Positions 20,324 to 33,035 of a stretch of 64,000 nt of DNA are shown piece by piece; the first letter of the stretch is position 1; each line of letters starts with the position of its first letter. A program made the translations under genes and the position numbers. Source of the stretch: Halichondria panicea (taxonomy: Eukaryota; Porifera; Demospongiae; Suberitida; Halichondriidae); assembly GCF_963675165.1 (NCBI RefSeq), contig NC_087384.1, forward strand, positions 5,325,182-5,389,181, read 5' to 3'. The notes beneath the pieces were generated by a model. The model ran no database searches and was not told the origin of the DNA. It saw nothing but the letters and a program-made list of their open reading frames with translations.

Positions 20324-22900
20324 GCTATAGCAGAGGAGAGCACTGTATAATTATACTATTATTATAACTAACCATAATGTCATACATGCACAAGATATAT
20401 ATCTACTTTCACATGCAACGCTTTTTAGTACACACACGTATAATTATTAATCATGCAGAAGTGAATAATTATACGTATTAGTTAATGTATAGTGTAGAGG
20501 GGTTTACTGTCATAAACCCTGAGGCACTGTGCATTAATTGATATATGTCCCATCTGATAGGCTAACTGGTTGCTATGGATCAAGCTTGCATGACTACCAC
20601 ACAGCAACACTATTCAAACAAGAAGACAACTAGGAAAAGAGAGCTCGTCCACGCCAGGGCTGCTGTCCACACTCAAATCTTGCGCAGCCTGGACAAAATA
20701 TGAGCAGCCAGCCCCTCCCTCAAAGCGAACGGTACAGAGCCACTCCCCCTCTCTGTTCAATTAGTCAGCCCCTCCCTCCACTTACTGCGCAGAAACCAGC
20801 CAGAAGAAACAACACAGCTAGCTCTAGACGGTGCTTATACGTACTACATTCGAATTGCTTGTATGGTTTATATCAAGAGTTCAATAGGAAGTCTTTAGAG
20901 TATGCAACTCCACTTAAAGCCGTAGTACTGTCCAACAAACGTCACAACCACATGCTGTTGTACAAACTGAATAACATTAGTACTGATGTTATTCATGGCC
21001 TTTCTTTACATGTGGTTGAGATTTTATCAATATTGTTATAGCCAGTGCCTTGTATCTCAAGTGGTTGTGGTTAAAATAGTGAGTATTTGTGACGTACATG
21101 TAGGTCTGGCAGAATGCCTCCTGTGTACAGTCTATTGGAGTTGCATATACTCTTCCTAATGAACTCTTGCTTAATATTTATGAGCCACTTAAATGGTCGT
21201 GAATATCGGTTATTTGAAATTTGAATCCTTGATAGAGTCGGCAGGAAGTCTAGTGCTAGTGTTGTAAATAAACTAACAGCGTGACTGTACAATAAACAAA
21301 CAATACATTGCAACCATGCATACATTGTGAGAGCTTCCATAATGTTTCACAGTATAGTTAACACTGCCAGGACATCTATAGAAATGAGAGTGTGCCGCAA
21401 ACGTAGCTACATACAGTCTAGAGAGTAGATTACCACAAATGTGTGAGTAGTTGTACTTAAATGTTGATTGGAACCTTTCTAGTGCTGATACCATTGTGTA
21501 GGTGAATGAGTAAACTACAACGTATTTCTCCAAAATTCCATGAAAACATGAGGTGGTAGGTTTGGGGGATAAATAGAACAACAGACAAAGTTGTAGTGGG
21601 TAATCGGTTAGAGTAATAAAACACTAACCTTAAAACACTGTCAGTTAAGGTCTCAGATTTCATAAGATAATTGTTGAATGGTTTAGGTTTCCTGGCTATC
21701 CTTTATCAGTCTTAATACTATGTTCACAGTGTATGTAATTCACGATTTACTGGTTTTAAGGTATACTTTTGGTTAGAGTAATAACTTCTGAAAAATTAAT
21801 AGCTTAGTTTTCAAATTTCTTTAGTACTATAGTAAGTTTACAGATAAATGGGCTACATTTTGATACCAAGAACATCCTCTATACGTGTTTATTCCATTGC
21901 TGAGATAACACTGAAAACTACATACCGTATAATATGCTCGATCTTGTATAAATGCCGCACTCAAATAGTAGCCTCCCTTGCTAGCAAAATGAAACATTTA
22001 GTAGCCGCTCTCAAATAGTAGCCTCAGTGAACTTTTGACTCTAGCATTTCTGCACGTTGGCAGTCAAAAAATTAAGCTAGCTAGCTACATGTACGTAGCT
22101 ATACTAGGTACAGGTAGCAGCTTGTTAGTAGTGCTTCACAAAGACTTTCTCATGGCAGAAATCAAGTTTTTATGGAACTTTTGATGACAAACTGAATTAG
22201 CTGGAGCTAATAAACGCCGCTCTTGAACAGTGGCCTCTCTTGAATATTGTAGCCTCCTCTTCCAGCAAAATGTAGCTGCGGCTCCTGATCAAGCATATAC
22301 AATAATATAGTATGTATTTTACTAATTGTTTTGATGACATCAGCAGCTGCTAACCACAAACCAATGCCGCTTAAATTAACCACAGAAGTGAGCGTACAGC
22401 AATTTTTAAGCTTGTTTGATTATATCCCAATGAAGAAAAAGCCTAAAATTAAGCCAGAATACCTCAAGCCAAGTTTGAACAGTCCATCTTTACAAAATTG
22501 TACAATCAAAACAATTTGTATGCCTATAAATTCTGGTGCTCTTGAATTCCTGAATGTTTAATTATGAAGGAAAAAGAGTGCATTAATTATGCTATTTAAT
22601 GTACGCGTCACATGACCACTTTTGTGCACTGTCATTGGCTAGTGGTCACGTGATCAGCACTATAATTATAGGCAATAACAATTCCTGACCACTTGGTGAA
22701 TTATGCATTCTACATGTTATACGTAGCAACAATATTTTGTGTGGGTGGTTAAAACAACAGGAAGTCCTATATACGCACAAAAAGAACGTGATTATGTACA
22801 ATGCAATAGCTGCGTATAATGGACTACATTGTATGCATGTGCAGCTAAGAATGGAGTTTCATACTGCACGTACATGTAATTAATAATGAAATAGCTGAAG
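20324..22900. repeat. Duplicated spacer downstream of C1
   Basis: The parts 20324-20690 and 22530-22800 recur next to each other downstream of C2 (36880-37450), with GGCACTGTGCATTAATTGAT and CATTGGCTAGTGGTCACGTG in both. The 1.8 kb between them (about 20690-22530) is absent from the second copy. It contains the recurring GAGTCGGCAGGAAGTCTAG word (21235) and a MITE-like element. No gene is supported. Confidence 0.65.
21921..22315. mobile_element. Probable MITE in the C1 spacer
   Basis: The left end ATACCGTATAATATGCTCGATC is approximately mirrored by GATCAAGCATATACAATAATAT on the right. Inside, GTAGCC(T/G)C words repeat (CTCAAATAGTAGCCTCCC). The equivalent place downstream of C2 lacks it. Confidence 0.5.
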
Positions 22901-22928
22901 TAAAGCAAGCAAAGATCTAGATTAAGAA

Positions 22929-23777
22929 ATGTCAGCTCAAAGGGCAGCTCCACTTCAAACAAAAATTGGTGACTACCTACACGAAACGTATGGCTCTAAG
23001 CCTCCAAACACACATATTCGATGCTTCTACATGTACATCAGACTTGGAAAAGACATTTGTCTAAATCAAGCAATTCAACAAGAAGCAATCGATGCCCTCA
23101 AAACTCTACTAGGTCCAACTAAATTGGTCAAAACTAAGCCAGGGTGGTTTGGACTCCTTTTTGTTGGGAATTATGATGTTGAAACAGCTAATGAACGCAC
23201 ACAAGAAGTAGAAATAAACGAAAAACTTCGTTTACCATTGAAAGCACGATTGAGGATACAACACCCAGACATCCATATCATGTTTAGTAGAGCATGTTTG
23301 TACAAAGAGAAAAGCCAAGAGATAACAACAGACACGATTGGAGATATATTAGAACACATGTATGATGGGCACGACCTCGTAGAAAACACCCACATTGAAT
23401 GCTTCTACCTTTTCGTGCAAGGAGTTTTTAACAAGGACAACTTTGTTGAAAAGGAAATTAACAGAAAAGACGTGAATGTGCACAGCGAGGCTTTAGAAGA
23501 GCTGGAAACTCTGCCTGGAAATTGGAAATCAGTTACCGGTACAGGTAATCCTCGAATAACATGGCCAGGGATATTTTTTAGCTATTTTCCAAAGTGTTTG
23601 ACTGAACGAGAGAGGGAGATAATACTCAATGCACAGGTACGAATGCCTCTTATTGAAAGACTGGAAGCAAAGCTAACATTAAATATTACTCCAAGAGATG
23701 GCTCAAAGATAAAAGTTCAAGTCATACTAACACGAGCATGCAAATACACAGATGAAAAAATGGAAATATCCGTTTGA
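22929..23777 (+). CDS. Array protein A3, two-module family of unknown function
   Basis: The frame is intact and intronless, 282 codons from ATG 22929. Module 1: IGDYLHETYGSKPPN, HIRCFYMYIRLGK, KPGWFGLLFVG, NERTQEVEINEKLRLPLK, IHIMFSRACLYKE. Module 2: TDTIGDILEHMYDG, HIECFYLFVQGV, LPGNWKSVT, TWPGIFFSYFPK, TEREREIILNAQVRMPLIERL, VQVILTRACKYT. It is the closest intact relative of the 5'-truncated A4 at 29562 and forms the left end of a tandem block A3-B2. It is probably soluble; the function is unknown. Confidence 0.85.
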   Translation: MSAQRAAPLQTKIGDYLHETYGSKPPNTHIRCFYMYIRLGKDICLNQAIQQEAIDALKTLLGPTKLVKTKPGWFGLLFVGNYDVETANERTQEVEINEKLRLPLKARLRIQHPDIHIMFSRACLYKEKSQEITTDTIGDILEHMYDGHDLVENTHIECFYLFVQGVFNKDNFVEKEINRKDVNVHSEALEELETLPGNWKSVTGTGNPRITWPGIFFSYFPKCLTEREREIILNAQVRMPLIERLEAKLTLNITPRDGSKIKVQVILTRACKYTDEKMEISV

Positions 23778-23936
23778 ACGGTAAAACTCTAGACAATTAG
23801 TGTACACTGTGTGACAAAAGGCATTAAATTAAGTGTTTATGTTGTAATTATATATGCATTAGTGTGTGAATTTGTGAGAAGGTATTTAGCAAACTATTAA
23901 ACCTATAAAGACTTACAATAACACCACCCTTTAAGG

Positions 23937-23981
23937 GTAGCACACAATGTATTTATACAAGCACACAATGTATTTATACAA
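23937..23981. repeat. Short tandem duplication
   Basis: AGCACACAATGTATTTATAC is present twice in direct succession. Copy 2 of the block (near 30500) has a single version. Confidence 0.8.
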
Positions 23982-25061
23982 TTAATGACCATAACCATGC
24001 TAAGTTGCATTACCGTATACCGTGCGAGGTTTGTAATCAATTGCAAAGTACAAGCCTGATTACGTTTCTAACTGTTGCTATTACAGGTAGCATGCTCACT
24101 CTTTTATTGCGAAATACACGAAAATTCGTAATTCGCAATCGAAAGAAAGTCGCATTCGAAACCTGATATATGGTATTCCTAAGATGTATCGGGGCAAGCA
24201 TTTCTGTGGCATATAACTATATTCATGGGCATGGCACAGTCACTGTTTGAAATTTGAATTTTTGAATTAGTTGGCAATCGGTTTAGTGGTGTTGTGGATT
24301 ACTGAGACAAAGTAACTGTACAATTAACACCCAACTATAATTATTATTAAGCTGCTGCTTATAGTTATATAGTCCATGACATCTGTATAGGGGAGTGTGT
24401 GAAGAACAGCAAACACAGCTATATCATCATGCAAGTATAGCACACAAGCACTATTAAATGCCAACATATAAAACATGTTTGGAGTGATCAGTACAACTCT
24501 ACTTCATTAATCAATACATGAATGCAGTCTCCTACGTAGTGGAGTGCCTATATACGTGTATATATTGAATAGTCTATAGCATCAGACATGTTGTGTGGGT
24601 GGTTTGGCTCATAGTGAAACCCTACATGTATGTACGTACAGTGCACATGTACACGTTTACTCAAAAATCGAGGCTGACAGCTATATCTATAGCATTGAAA
24701 TTCATAATTATTGTGTGGGGGCCAGTGTCGTTAAAAGTTTGGGAACACAAAGAAATATGAATACAGGCTACACAGTGCACATGCAGTTAAGCATTAGTAC
24801 GTATAAATGTAGTTAACATGCACAGGATTTTGCATGTGATTAAAGATATTCGATCAAATTCATAAGCAATGAATAGTGACTGCACGTGTATTGGGATAGA
24901 ACACAACCACATCTGTCGGTAATGGAAGAACATATTACTTAGCATGATTGTGACAAAGGTGTATAAGTGACAAAGGTGTATAAGTGTGTTTTGACAGTTT
25001 GTGATTGTTTTTGTTGTATTTGGTAATGCAAGTATATACATGTAAGTTATACGTATAAGTT

Positions 25062-26026
25062 ATAGTTAAACAATGGCCTCGAGTGGTATATTTGATTTAC
25101 ACGCGAGAGTAATCTGATAAACCACGAGGCGCAGCCGAGTTGGTTTATCTGATTACTCGAGCGTGTAAAGCAAATATACCACGAGAGGCCATAGTTTAAC
25201 TGGCTTGTACTATGTTTAGAACTGTACTACTATGTTTAGCTACTTCCTGTCATGCTTCTTCAATGAATATGCTTATAACTACTGTTTGACGTCACTGTTG
25301 CTATAGCTATGCAATGAATTTGCTATTTTTTTAAAAAGCGATGGCTGATTCAAGCAAGCGTCTATGATTCAAGCAAGCAATTGTGAAGGCTGTGTTTCTG
25401 CATCTTTATAGAAGGCACTTCAAGAAAGTACACTGGTGCTACTTGTCTACAAAGAGTGCAAATGTACCCGAAAATATCATTCCACAAGCCTACTGTACTG
25501 GCCCAGTGCAGTGCAGTCTCTTTAGTCTGAGAAACACTTGGCAGTCTGGACCCTTCTTACTGCTCCTGGTCCCATGCAGCAATGCAATAAGCAGGTTGTG
25601 ACAACCAATGTTGAAAGTTGAAAAAAAGCAACACAAACAAACCAGTATCGTTCGGTTCACGGAGTTCTTCCAAATTTGCCTCCTTTTTGGAACTATTCAT
25701 CGCTCGAACTTGGCTCTTTTTATGTTGACTAAAACATTAGTAGACCCTTTTTTGTATTGAATTCTCTCTAGCTCTAATATTGATTGAATTGAGTAGATCT
25801 AGTGTGTCATTGTTTTAATTGAAACAGTGTGTCAAAAAACCCAATTTTGTTGCAAAGGTGGGATACTGTATTCAGTTCTAGCTGTACATGTAGTTTGACC
25901 ACAAGCCATGGTATATGGCTGTTATACACTAGGGTATAACAGCCATATACCATGGCTGTGGTCAGACAGGTTGTATAAGTAGTATAAACTACAACTGAAG
26001 CCTTTGATCTTTGGTGCAACCATAGT
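25062..26026. mobile_element. Insertion of about 965 bp with two palindromes
   Basis: The matching spacers at 31600-31625 and 37740-37765 run continuously from GTAAGTTAT to ATAACATA-type sequence, while here this block interrupts them. It contains a long palindrome at 25066-25201 (ends AGTTAAAC/GTTTAACT, inner GGTATATTTG/CAAATATACC) and a hairpin at 25896-25964. No transposase frame is seen. It is probably a fold-back element or composite. Confidence 0.6.
25896..25964. repeat. Near-perfect hairpin
   Basis: TGACCACAAGCCATGGTATA followed by TGGCTGTTATAC is mirrored by GTATAACAGCCATATACCAT and then GGCTGTGGTCA, with a loop of about 5 bases and one unpaired A. Arms of about 31 bp. Confidence 0.9.
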
Positions 26027-26842
26027 ACAATAACATATGACTATTAGTCTATATGATAATATGGAAAAAGACCGAATGTATTTGTACAAAACAGCAACCA
26101 TGAGAGACACTTTAGGTTCCTAGACAATGGAATAACAACACTCACTCGATCATGTTATTTATTAGACGCATGCATCAGCATACTCGGGTAAGGCCTGTCT
26201 CAGAATCAAGTGATTACGTCTATATCAAGCCAAAATACACTTTAGGCCTCAGCTCAGAATGGTGGCAGCCCATGCAGCTGCCACCACTCAGACACCACGT
26301 GCACATACAAAGCTCAATGTACTGTAATATAAAATTATAATTATATCCCTATACATACAGGGATACACTGTTAAATTGTTTGCCTGTATGTATGTGTGTG
26401 TGTCGCCAAAAGTCTAGGAACTAGCAAATGTACAAAGGTACACGGGTCATTCAACAGGCATCTCAACATTGTGGCCAATGTTTGCTTATCCACTTGTAGA
26501 TGGTCATGAATATTGGGCATTTGAAATTTGAATGTTTGAATGAGTCGGCAGGAAGTCTAGTGCTATAGTGTTGTGAATAAAGTAAATTTACACTCACAGT
26601 GAAAGTGACTGTATATACAATACAACAAACAATGAGCTGTAACTACCTTAATGTAGTTAACACTGTCAGGAACAAACGTAACTACATGTATATCATCTAT
26701 TAATAGCACTGTTGATTGAATTTAAATCATGTGATACATGTACAATATACATGTAACAATGCAATATTGTCGCCAAAAGTCTAGAACAGTACGTAACTGT
26801 GAATACGGCAATGTCAACAGTATTCATAAGTATAACGACTTA

Positions 26843-26875
26843 TGCACGTGATGCTTTTGACCATAAAAGTAGCCA
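26843..26875 (+). promoter_or_regulatory. B-subfamily upstream block (B2 copy)
   Basis: TGCACGTGATGCTTTTGACC followed by ATAAAAGTAGCC, about 120-150 bp before the start of B2; intact E-box CACGTG. Confidence 0.6.
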
Positions 26876-26992
26876 AAATAACAGATAGCAACCTACTAGC
26901 TGCTGCATGACTGACTACACCTAAATAAGTGACTCGATCATACAAAGAAAGTTGATTAATAGCCTAGCTATATAGACAGGTTTTGTCTGCAC

Positions 26993-27768
26993 ATGAACAT
27001 GGCATATCAAGATGATACTGCTATAGTTGGAGAAATACTCGAGAGGGAGTACGGACAGTCACATCCACAAGATTTACATATTGAATACTTTTTTCTCCTA
27101 CTCGGAACAGAAATTCTTGACAAACGACTTGAAATCACCGCTAAACTAAACAAAATTGAAGGAATAAATGTATGGGAAAACCTCGAGAAGGAATGGCCGG
27201 AGCTAGTGTTTAGTCAAGTGAAATGTCCTAAGATATCACCAATTGAGACAGAGCGCCAACGAGAGGAGAGGCTCAATCATGTTATTCGAATGCCACTGCT
27301 AGCTGAATATTCTGACCCCCAAAACCCACCAAATATCATTGCCAGCCGTGCTTGCAAGTACAAAACAGAAGTGGTTAAGCACAGCTTGAGTACTCCCGAG
27401 ATAGAAAGCATTCTCAAAACCCTAGCAATGAGCACTTGGATTGCTTCTATCTTATGATAAAATTCCGTAACATTCCACCAACAGTCGCACTGCCCCTGAG
27501 CATCAATCTTGCACTACATATCCCTGGAGAGTGGAGGGTAGTGGAACCAGTGACCGCTTTTCCTTACACATTTATCGGCCATTTCCCCAAAAAACGCTTT
27601 GAAACAGAGCGCGAGAGAGAGTGGCGACTACACAAAGAAGTCCGAGCACCTCTAAAGGAATATCTGGGAGGCCTGTTTATAAAGGAGTTTCAGGCCCAGG
27701 GCATACGTCTGCCAGAGAAACTTGTTAGTATTGTGTTCACACGTGCTTGCACGTACACATTTATGTAG
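26993..27768 (+). pseudogene. Array gene B2, interrupted by a one-base frameshift
   Basis: The frame from ATG 26993 (or 26999) reads VGEILEREYGQ, HIEYFFLLLGT, TERQREERLNHVIRMPLL, ASRACKYK and IESILKTL. It then leaves frame and stops at 27457. The second half, from DCFYLM through PGEWRVVE, IGHFPKK, ETEREREWRLHKEVRAPLKE to IVFTRACTYT and stop 27768, is in another frame. B4 has four Cs (AACCCCTAGC) where B2 has three (AACCCTAGC) at about 27420. All other family residues remain, so the break is young or a homopolymer sequencing error. Confidence 0.8.
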
Positions 27769-29437
27769 ATCGCACGATATATATATATATATACATATTT
27801 ATATATACAAGTGAGCTAGGATCAAAAACACTTACTTATAGTACCAGGAGTATATTATAATTATTATAATTATAGACACTAATCGAGCTAGTTCAGCACT
27901 GTGTTATGTAATTGCTATTGTCGTATCAATCGTTTCAAATTATTTATAGAGAAACTAGAGCACTAAAGTGCAAACCCTCGGCTGGTGACATGATTATAAA
28001 GAAACCAGAAGAGTGATAATATTGCAGTGCATATCATATAGTGATGTTGTTATCATGTATGACTTGCACAGCAACTCAGGAGCAATAAACTAAACCAAAC
28101 TGGAGGAAACATTTGAGAACAGGTAGTGGTACTATAAGTATATGCACTGTGGATTAGCAAAGAAGCCTGGAGTCTCAGAGAAGTATGGCTCCAGGTCCTG
28201 CATGAAGTAGGATCTCAGTCAGCTAAAGCAGCAGGAGCTATAATTCAAGCTTTCTACTTTAGTGACCCTGTTCCATCGTTCTTGGTACAGGATCACTTCA
28301 GTTATAAGTAACACATGTGCAAGTTCTGTTCAAGCTACATTTTGCTCGCTTTTATTAGACAACGAAGCTTTAACACTGAAAGCTACCACTATCAAAAGTA
28401 CTAACTTGTTGTGTGGAGGCTACTCATGCTGTAAACACAGTGCTAGAACATCCAGGTAAGCAGACCTAGTCACAAGTTTGTTTAAGCTTCTTAGCTTTTG
28501 CTCGACAAAGAAGCTTTAACATCAAAATCTGCCACTATTTAAATCAAGATATTGTTGTGTGAAGGCTATCCATGCTGTAAACGCAGTGCTGTGGCATCCA
28601 GGTGAGTAGAAAAGCCGATCACAAACAAACAAACAAACCAACAGACTACTATACCCGTGGCCGCCCACGTGCCTCGGGTAACGACTACTATAACCCGTGG
28701 CCGCCCACGCGCCTCGGGTTAACTATACTAGAGCACTGAAATGCTAACTCTCGGCTGTTGACATGAAGAAACCAGAAGAGTGTTGTACAATTACAAATGC
28801 AAGTAGTATGTATGAGCATGGGAGCTGGCTATAAGCATCAAGTATAACAGGAGCGATAAAATTAACGTTATAGACTGGAGGAATTTTTGTGAACGGAGTT
28901 TTAGACTGGACTATAGGATCACAGCAAAGTCAGCAAAGAAGACTGGAGCCTTATAGAAACATGGCTCCTGGTATGTTCTGGGGCTAGGATAAGCAAAGAA
29001 GCAACATCCACAATCGTAATTCTAGCTTTCTTAGTCACTTTAGTGTCCCTTTTCATTGTTCCTGGTACGGATCACTTCAGCTGCAAATACCGTATAGCGG
29101 TAGGCCCTGATAATTTATGCTCGGAAATAATAGGTGTCTAAGGGAATAATGTCCATTGGTAAAGATCATTATATTAAGTTTAGCATAACGACGTTCTGAT
29201 GGCAAAAAATGATGAAGGTGAATCAGCAAGATAACACTGAGAATCATGATAATAATAATTATTAATTATGACTTGCGTGTCAGTTGTGTTTATGTCTACG
29301 TCTTAATTTTGTCTATAATTATTATGTCATTTTTTGGGGGAATAATAATTATTTTTTATATAAAATAATTTATGATACTGATTTTATGAGAATAATAGGC
29401 ACATTATTCAAGAATTAAAGAATGGCCTTGATAAATT
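27769..29437. repeat. Spacer downstream of B2, no gene supported
   Basis: (TA)n at about 27776-27794. A ~80 bp element CTAGAGCACT(A/G)AA..TGCTAACC..CGGCTG..TGACATG occurs here at 27955 and 28725 and again at 33960 and 40822. The words ACTATAACCCGTGGCCGCC occur at about 28680 and again at 41325. The sequence between about 28730 and 29430 matches 33960-34620. Confidence 0.55.
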
Positions 29438-29560
29438 ACCAAGCGGGTTATTTTCGAGGGACAACATTTTTTCACAGATTGCTCAAACTAAACATTTTGC
29501 CCCATTTCATTTTCAAGATAGACGTTCAAATGACCATAAATGACCATACCGTATCCCTAA
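29438..29560. mobile_element. Half MITE abutting truncated gene A4
   Basis: AGCGGGTTATTTTCGAGGGA starts a left half matching 34622-34745 (both contain TTGCTCAAACTAAACATTTT and end CCCTAACAG). The right half present at 34745-34866 is missing. The A-gene homology begins directly at the break. Confidence 0.7.
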
Positions 29561-29561
29561 C

Positions 29562-30326
29562 AGTTCTGAGTCTCTAAATACACATATTCGATGCTTCTAC
29601 ATGTACATCAGACTTGGACAAGACATTTGTCGAGATCCTGAGATTCAAAAAGAAGCAATTGCTATCCTCAACAGTGAAGTAGGTAAAAATCAACAGATTA
29701 AAACAAAACCAGGATGGGTTGGACTCCTTTTTGTTGTGGACCACGTACAAAAAGATAACGAACGCGAACGAGAAAAATATATAAACAAAAAATTTCGTGT
29801 GCCATTGAAGAGGATACAACACCCAGACATCCGTATCATGTTTAGTAGAGCATGTTTGTACAAAGAGAAAAGCCAAGAGATAACAACAGACACGATTGGA
29901 GATATATTAGAATATATGCATGATGGGCCCGACCTCGTAGAAAACACCCATATTGAATGCTTCTACCTTTTTGTGCAAGGAGTTTTTGACAAGGAACACT
30001 TTGTCGAAAAACAAATTAACAGAAAAGACGTGAATGTGCACAGCGAGGCTTTAGAAGAGCTGGAAACTCTACCTGGAAATTGGAAATCAGTAATTACCGA
30101 TGATGCAAGTAATCCTCAAAAATGGCCAGGGATATTTTTTAGCTATTTTCCGAAGGCTTTGACTGAACGAGAGAGGGAGATAATACTCAACGCACAGGTA
30201 CGAATGCCTCTTATTAAAAGACTGGAAGCTAAGCTCACATGTATTACTCCAAGAGATGGCTTGAAGATAAAAGTTCAAGTCATACTAACACGAGCATGCA
30301 AATACACAGATGAAAAAATGAAATAG
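29562..30326 (+). pseudogene. Array gene A4, 5'-truncated
   Basis: Homology to A3 begins at about 29562 (SSESLNTHIRCFY); the first ~25 residues of the A protein, including the IGDYL-YG motif, are missing and replaced by half a MITE. From the in-frame ATG at 29601 (MYIRLGQDI) the frame stays open for 241 codons: KPGWVGLLFV, EREREKYINKKFRVPLK, IMFSRACLYKE, IGDILEYMHDG, HIECFYLFVQG, PGNWKSV, WPGIFFSYFP, TEREREIILNAQVRMPLI, ILTRACKYT, stop. Module 2 is complete. It could still be translated as a shortened protein, or be given a new first exon, since the sequence before the join ends CCTAACAG like an acceptor. I favour a pseudogene in progress. Confidence 0.7.
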
Positions 30327-32898
30327 ACCGTAAAACTCTAGACAATTAGTGTACGCTGTGTGACAATGGACATTAAATTAAGTGTTTTATATTATACACA
30401 TGCATTAGTGTGTGATTTTGTGAGAAGGTATTAATTTTAGCAAACTATTAAACCACTTATTTTAAGACAATATAGCACGTACAGTACAAGCCTTTAAGGG
30501 TAGCACACATAATAATGTATTTACACAAAATTAATGACCATAACAGAGTTGCATTACCGTATACCGTGCGAGGTTTGCAAAGTACAAGCCTGATTACGTT
30601 TCTAACTGTTGCGAATTGCATGCAGCATGCTCACTCTTTGCGTTTCTTTTTTATTTTGATTGCGAAATACAGGAAAATTTGTAATTTGCAATCGAAAGAA
30701 CGTCACATTCAACCCGATATATGGTATTCCTAAGATGTATCGGGGCATCGAGCTACATGAGCTTCTCGAACTTCCGCATGCGTTTCTGTGGCATATATTT
30801 ATGGGCGTGGTACAGTCATGAAATTGACTGCTGGAAATTTGGAATTAGTTGGCAATAGGTTTAGTGGTGATATTGTGGAATGCTGAGACTGAGTGACTGT
30901 ACAATTTAACACTCAACTATATTATTATTAAGCTGTTGCTTATAGTTATATAGTCCATGACATCGTGTGTGAAGAACAGCAAACGCAGCTATATCATCAT
31001 GCAAGTATATAGTACACAAGCACTGTTAAATGCCAACATATAAAACATGTTTGGAGTGATCAGTACAACTCTACTTCATTAATCAATACATGAATGCAGT
31101 CTCCTACGTAGTGGAGTGCCTATATACGTGTATATATTGAATAGTCTATAGCATCAGACATGTTGTGTGGGTGGTTTGGCTCATAGTGAAACCCTACATG
31201 TATGTACGTACAGTGCACATGTACACGTTTACTAAAAAATCGAGGCTGACAGCTATATCTATAGCATTGAAATTTATAATTATTGTGTGGGGGCCGATGT
31301 CGTTAAAAGTTTGGGAACACAAAGAAATATGAATACAGGCTACACAGTGCACATGCAGTTAAGCATTAGTACGTATAAATGTAGTTAACATGCACCGGAT
31401 TTTGCATGTGATTAAAGATATTTGATCAAATTCATAAGCAATGAATAGTAACTGCACGTGTATTGGGATAGAACACAACCACATCTGTCGGTAATGGAAG
31501 AACATATTACTTAGCATGATTGTGACAAAGGTGTATAAGTGTGTTTTGACAGTTTGTGATTGTTTTTGTTGTATTTGGTAATGCAAGTATATACATGTAA
31601 GTTATATGTATAATAACATAATTATGACTATTAGTAATATGGAAAAAGACCGACCTAATGCATTTGTACAAAACAGCAACCATGAGAGACACTTTAGGTT
31701 CCTAAAAAGCAGACAATGGAATAACAACACTCACTCGATCATGTTATTTATTAGACGCATGCATCAGCATACTCAGAGTAAGGCCTGTCTCAGAATCAAG
31801 TGATTACGCCTATATCAAGCCAAAATACACTTTAGGCCTCAGCTTAGAATGGTGGCAGCCCATGCAGCTGCCACCACTCAGACACCACATGCACATACAA
31901 AGCTCAATGTACTGTAATATAAAATTATATTAATTTATACATACAGGGATACACTGTTAAATTGTTTGCCTGTATGTATGTGTGTGTGTCGCCAAAAGTC
32001 TAGGAACTAATTGTAAGCAAATGTACAAAGGTACACGGGTCATTAAACAGGCATCTCAACATTGTGGCCAATGTTTGCTTATCCACTTGTAGATGGTCAT
32101 GAATATTGGGCATTTGAAATTTGAATGTTTGAATGAGTCGGCAGGAAGTCTAGTGCTAGTGTTGTGAATAAAGTAAACACTCATGCAGAGTTACTGTATA
32201 TACAATACAACAAACACTGAGCTGTTATTTTCCTTAATGTATTACAGTTTACTTAACACTGTCAGGACACCTGGGGGAGTGTGTATAAAGACTGAATATA
32301 GCTATATCATCAGTATGTATATATAGTACCGGTATACACATGCAGTGAGTGACACTGTAAAGGACAAACTTATCATTGGTACCAGTTCATTGGTACAAGT
32401 AGAGTGATCAGTAGCTCTCTCATTTAGAATCTGCACTTAGCTAGAGCATTCATTAGTCAATACACACAATACGTACATTGTGTATTGAATATGTGTATAT
32501 ATAATTATAGCTATATACAAAGTGTGAGCGATAAAAGATGTACAAACACAAGGAACTATGACTTTGTAGGAACTGACTTATACCTGCATGTATATACATG
32601 GCCACAAATACATGCTACTATAGATGTACATATCCGTTGAGCAAGGTAGTGACTTATACTGTACACCTGTTTACTAAGCAGAAACCCTGCATGTTATGTG
32701 AAGCCCATAGGGTAATAGCAAAAGGCTACGTAGCTTGATAGTTGTATCAAGAGCATTACTTGGTAAATATATATGTACTACCGAGGACGCCTATAACAGT
32801 TATGAATACGATTAGTGAATACATGATACAATGTAACTATTGCAGTAAATATATGGCAATGTCAACAGTTATTCATAACATAATTCAGTAACGGCTTA

Positions 32899-32926
32899 TG
32901 CACGTGATGGTTTTGACTATAAAAGT
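32899..32926 (+). promoter_or_regulatory. B-subfamily upstream block (B3 copy)
   Basis: TGCACGTGATGGTTTTGACT runs into TATAAAAG at 32918, about 110 bp before the ATG at 33036. This is the clearest E-box plus TATA pair of the four B genes. Confidence 0.65.
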
Positions 32927-33035
32927 AAATAGAGCAACCTGTATAGCTGCTGACTATATACACCTATAAGTAACTTGTACCAAGAAAGTTAATAGACTAC
33001 CCAAAAAGTTATTTTCTGCACATGCAATAATTAAC

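Larger units (their letters stand above)
22985..29560. repeat. Tandem block, copy 1 (A3 to the tail of B2)
   Basis: Sequence from within A3 through the spacer, B2 and its downstream tail aligns by eye, in order, with 29562-34745 (A4, spacer, B3, tail). The spacers are nearly identical, for example from 24480 and 31040 (TGTTTGGAGTGATCAGTACA in both). Copy 1 has an extra ~965 bp at 25062-26026. Confidence 0.8.

Noticed and set aside
22331-22561. 76-codon frame before A3
   Set aside because: Only the final 30 bp recurs after C2 and no family motif is present; probably chance.
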